The notes below the pieces were generated by a model. It searched no databases. It was not told the DNA's origin and worked only from the letters and a program-made list of their open reading frames with translations. Positions 63,044 to 64,000 of a DNA stretch of 64,000 bases are shown here, one piece after another (position 1 is the stretch's first letter; each line of letters starts with the position of its first letter). The position numbers and the translations under genes are program-made. Source of the stretch: Williamsia sp. 1135 (GTDB lineage Bacteria > Actinomycetota > Actinomycetes > Mycobacteriales > Mycobacteriaceae); NCBI RefSeq assembly GCF_002095395.1, contig NZ_MJEI01000075.1, forward strand, positions 1 through 64,000, read 5' to 3'.

Positions 63044-64000
63044 TTGAAGTCTGACGGAGAACTCATGGAAATACTCAATGCCTACGATCTGACTGGGTCG
63101 TATCGCGCGGCAGCCGAACTTTGCGGGTGCTCGCATCACACGGTCAAGAAGGCGGTCGAGGACCGCGATGCCGGCCTGCCGCCGCAGGTTCGCCGGGCCC
63201 GACTGATCGACGACTTCACCCCGAACCTGGAGAAGTGGGTGCAGGATTCGCACGGCAAGATCCGCGGCGACAAAGCCCACGAACGCTTGGCCGCGTTGGG
63301 GTACACCGGCAACGAACGCACCACCCGCCGGGCACTGGCGGAGATCAAAGCTCAATGGCGCCTGGGCAATACGCGAGTGCACCGACCGTGGGTCACCGAA
63401 CCCGGATTGTGGCTGCAGTACGACTTCGGTGACGGCCCGATCGTGAACGGCCGAAAGGTGGTGCTGCTGGTCGCGTGGTTGGCGTGGTGCCGCTTTCGGA
63501 TCGTCATCGCCCTGCACGACCGGACCGGGCCGAGCGTGTTCGCCGGCCTCGACCGTGTATTTCGCATCGTCGGCGGCGCTCCGACGTACCTGCTGACCGA
63601 CAACGAGAAAACGGTCACGACCGGGCACGTGGCGGGGGTTCCGGTCCGCAACCGTCATGCGGTGACCTTCGGCCGCTACTACGGCATCTCCGTCCTGACG
63701 TGTGAGCCGGCCGACCCGGCCTCCAAAGGCGGGGTGGAGAACGCCGTCAAACTCGCTAAAGCCGACATCGTGCCGACCGAGACGAACCTGCTAGGCGAGT
63801 ACGCGAGTTTCGTCGACGTCGAGACCGCGTGCGGCGAGTTCATGACGCTTGTCAACAACCGGGTCCACAGGGCCACCGGCCGGGTACCGGCCGAGATGCT
63901 CGAGATCGAACGCACCCAGCTCCATGCGGTGCCCGATCTGCCGCACACCGCGGGCCTGGGGGTGACCCGCAAAGTACCGGACAACACTCCGATGATCACT
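63044..64000 (+). CDS. istA: IS21 family transposase IstA (3' end outside the window)
   Basis: The frame is open for 319 codons to the window edge. It begins KSDGELMEILNAYDLTGSYR with an N-terminal helix-turn-helix (LTGSYRAAAELCGCSHHTVK). The retroviral-integrase-type catalytic core has Asp127 (LQYDFGDGP), Asp186 (LLTDNEKT) and Glu232 (SKGGVENAVKLAKADIV), a complete DDE triad. A TTG start preceded by GGGAGAG is supported by the family N terminus; an ATG at 63065 is an alternative. Together with IstB it would cut and join the element's ends. Confidence 0.9.
   Translation, partial: MKSDGELMEILNAYDLTGSYRAAAELCGCSHHTVKKAVEDRDAGLPPQVRRARLIDDFTPNLEKWVQDSHGKIRGDKAHERLAALGYTGNERTTRRALAEIKAQWRLGNTRVHRPWVTEPGLWLQYDFGDGPIVNGRKVVLLVAWLAWCRFRIVIALHDRTGPSVFAGLDRVFRIVGGAPTYLLTDNEKTVTTGHVAGVPVRNRHAVTFGRYYGISVLTCEPADPASKGGVENAVKLAKADIVPTETNLLGEYASFVDVETACGEFMTLVNNRVHRATGRVPAEMLEIERTQLHAVPDLPHTAGLGVTRKVPDNTPMIT

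Larger units (their letters stand above)
62829..64000 (+). mobile_element. IS21-family insertion sequence, left end (partial)
   Basis: The left part of an IS21-type element: likely tip TGTCGGCGGACATGAA at 62829, five subterminal repeats, then the istA transposase. The helper gene istB and the right end lie beyond the window. Target duplication cannot be seen. It borders the broken thioesterase gene. Confidence 0.82.

Overview
The window is high-GC actinobacterial DNA, most likely from Gordonia or a close relative in the Mycobacteriales (Williamsia, Rhodococcus, Dietzia). The lineage is inferred from gene content: a wax-ester synthase/DGAT enzyme, three FadD-type acyl-CoA ligases, luciferase-like flavin/F420 oxidoreductases, Ddn-type deazaflavin proteins, MpaB and HugZ family proteins, many TetR regulators, frequent GTG/TTG starts, and KstR-type operators (TNNAACNNGTTNNA). 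There is no rRNA, tRNA or CRISPR array. Most of it reads as chromosomal accessory metabolism, with one insertion sequence entering at the right edge.

Layout. 0.1-4.1 kb: TetR regulator plus luciferase-like oxidoreductase, divergent from an APH-type phosphotransferase and a 371-aa protein with an RDRSWGIRP motif. 4.2-8.5 kb: RibD/DHFR-like reductase, MarR repressor with tandem operators facing DoxX, LtrA-like membrane protein, Ddn-type protein, coiled-coil protein. 8.5-13.8 kb: SRPBCC protein, cation/proton antiporter, membrane protein plus DUF732 lipoprotein, and an AhpD-like/DapB-like dehydrogenase pair behind a KstR-like box. 14-21.3 kb: small conserved genes, HugZ-like protein, a frameshifted VOC gene, UbiA prenyltransferase, DUF1295 and FAD oxidoreductases, STAS protein. 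21.3-30.8 kb: metallophosphoesterase, MpaB/TetR divergent pair, zinc alcohol dehydrogenase with TetR, UvrA-like ATPase, VOC/AraC pair, and a methyltransferase in an AT-richer patch.

30.8-36.6 kb is a five-gene lipid operon (hydrolase, PlsC-like acyltransferase, FadD, WS/DGAT, hydrolase) behind a second KstR-like box; its order recalls M. tuberculosis Rv1425-Rv1428c. 37.2-44.2 kb is a GntR-controlled BMP-type ABC importer with an ornithine-cyclodeaminase-like enzyme and a neighbouring nucleoside-type deaminase, apparently an uptake and catabolic unit for an unidentified nitrogen compound. 44.3-50 kb holds DoxX-like and DHFR-like genes, a serine-hydrolase relative lacking its catalytic residues, a FadD, a nitrilase-family enzyme and a CGNR regulator.

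50.1-58.2 kb contains an epoxide hydrolase, a second TetR, a second 371-aa RDRSWGIRP protein, another luciferase-like oxidoreductase, a PEP-synthase/rifampicin-phosphotransferase-like enzyme and a FadD. This partly repeats the 0.1-4.1 kb locus: same TetR type, paralogous 371-aa protein, a flavin oxidoreductase, and in each case a phosphoryl-transfer enzyme. It is the best candidate here for an undescribed pathway. The right end carries DUF5996, ZapE-like and membrane-protein genes, a broken thioesterase gene, and the left end of an IS21-family element whose transposase runs off the window.
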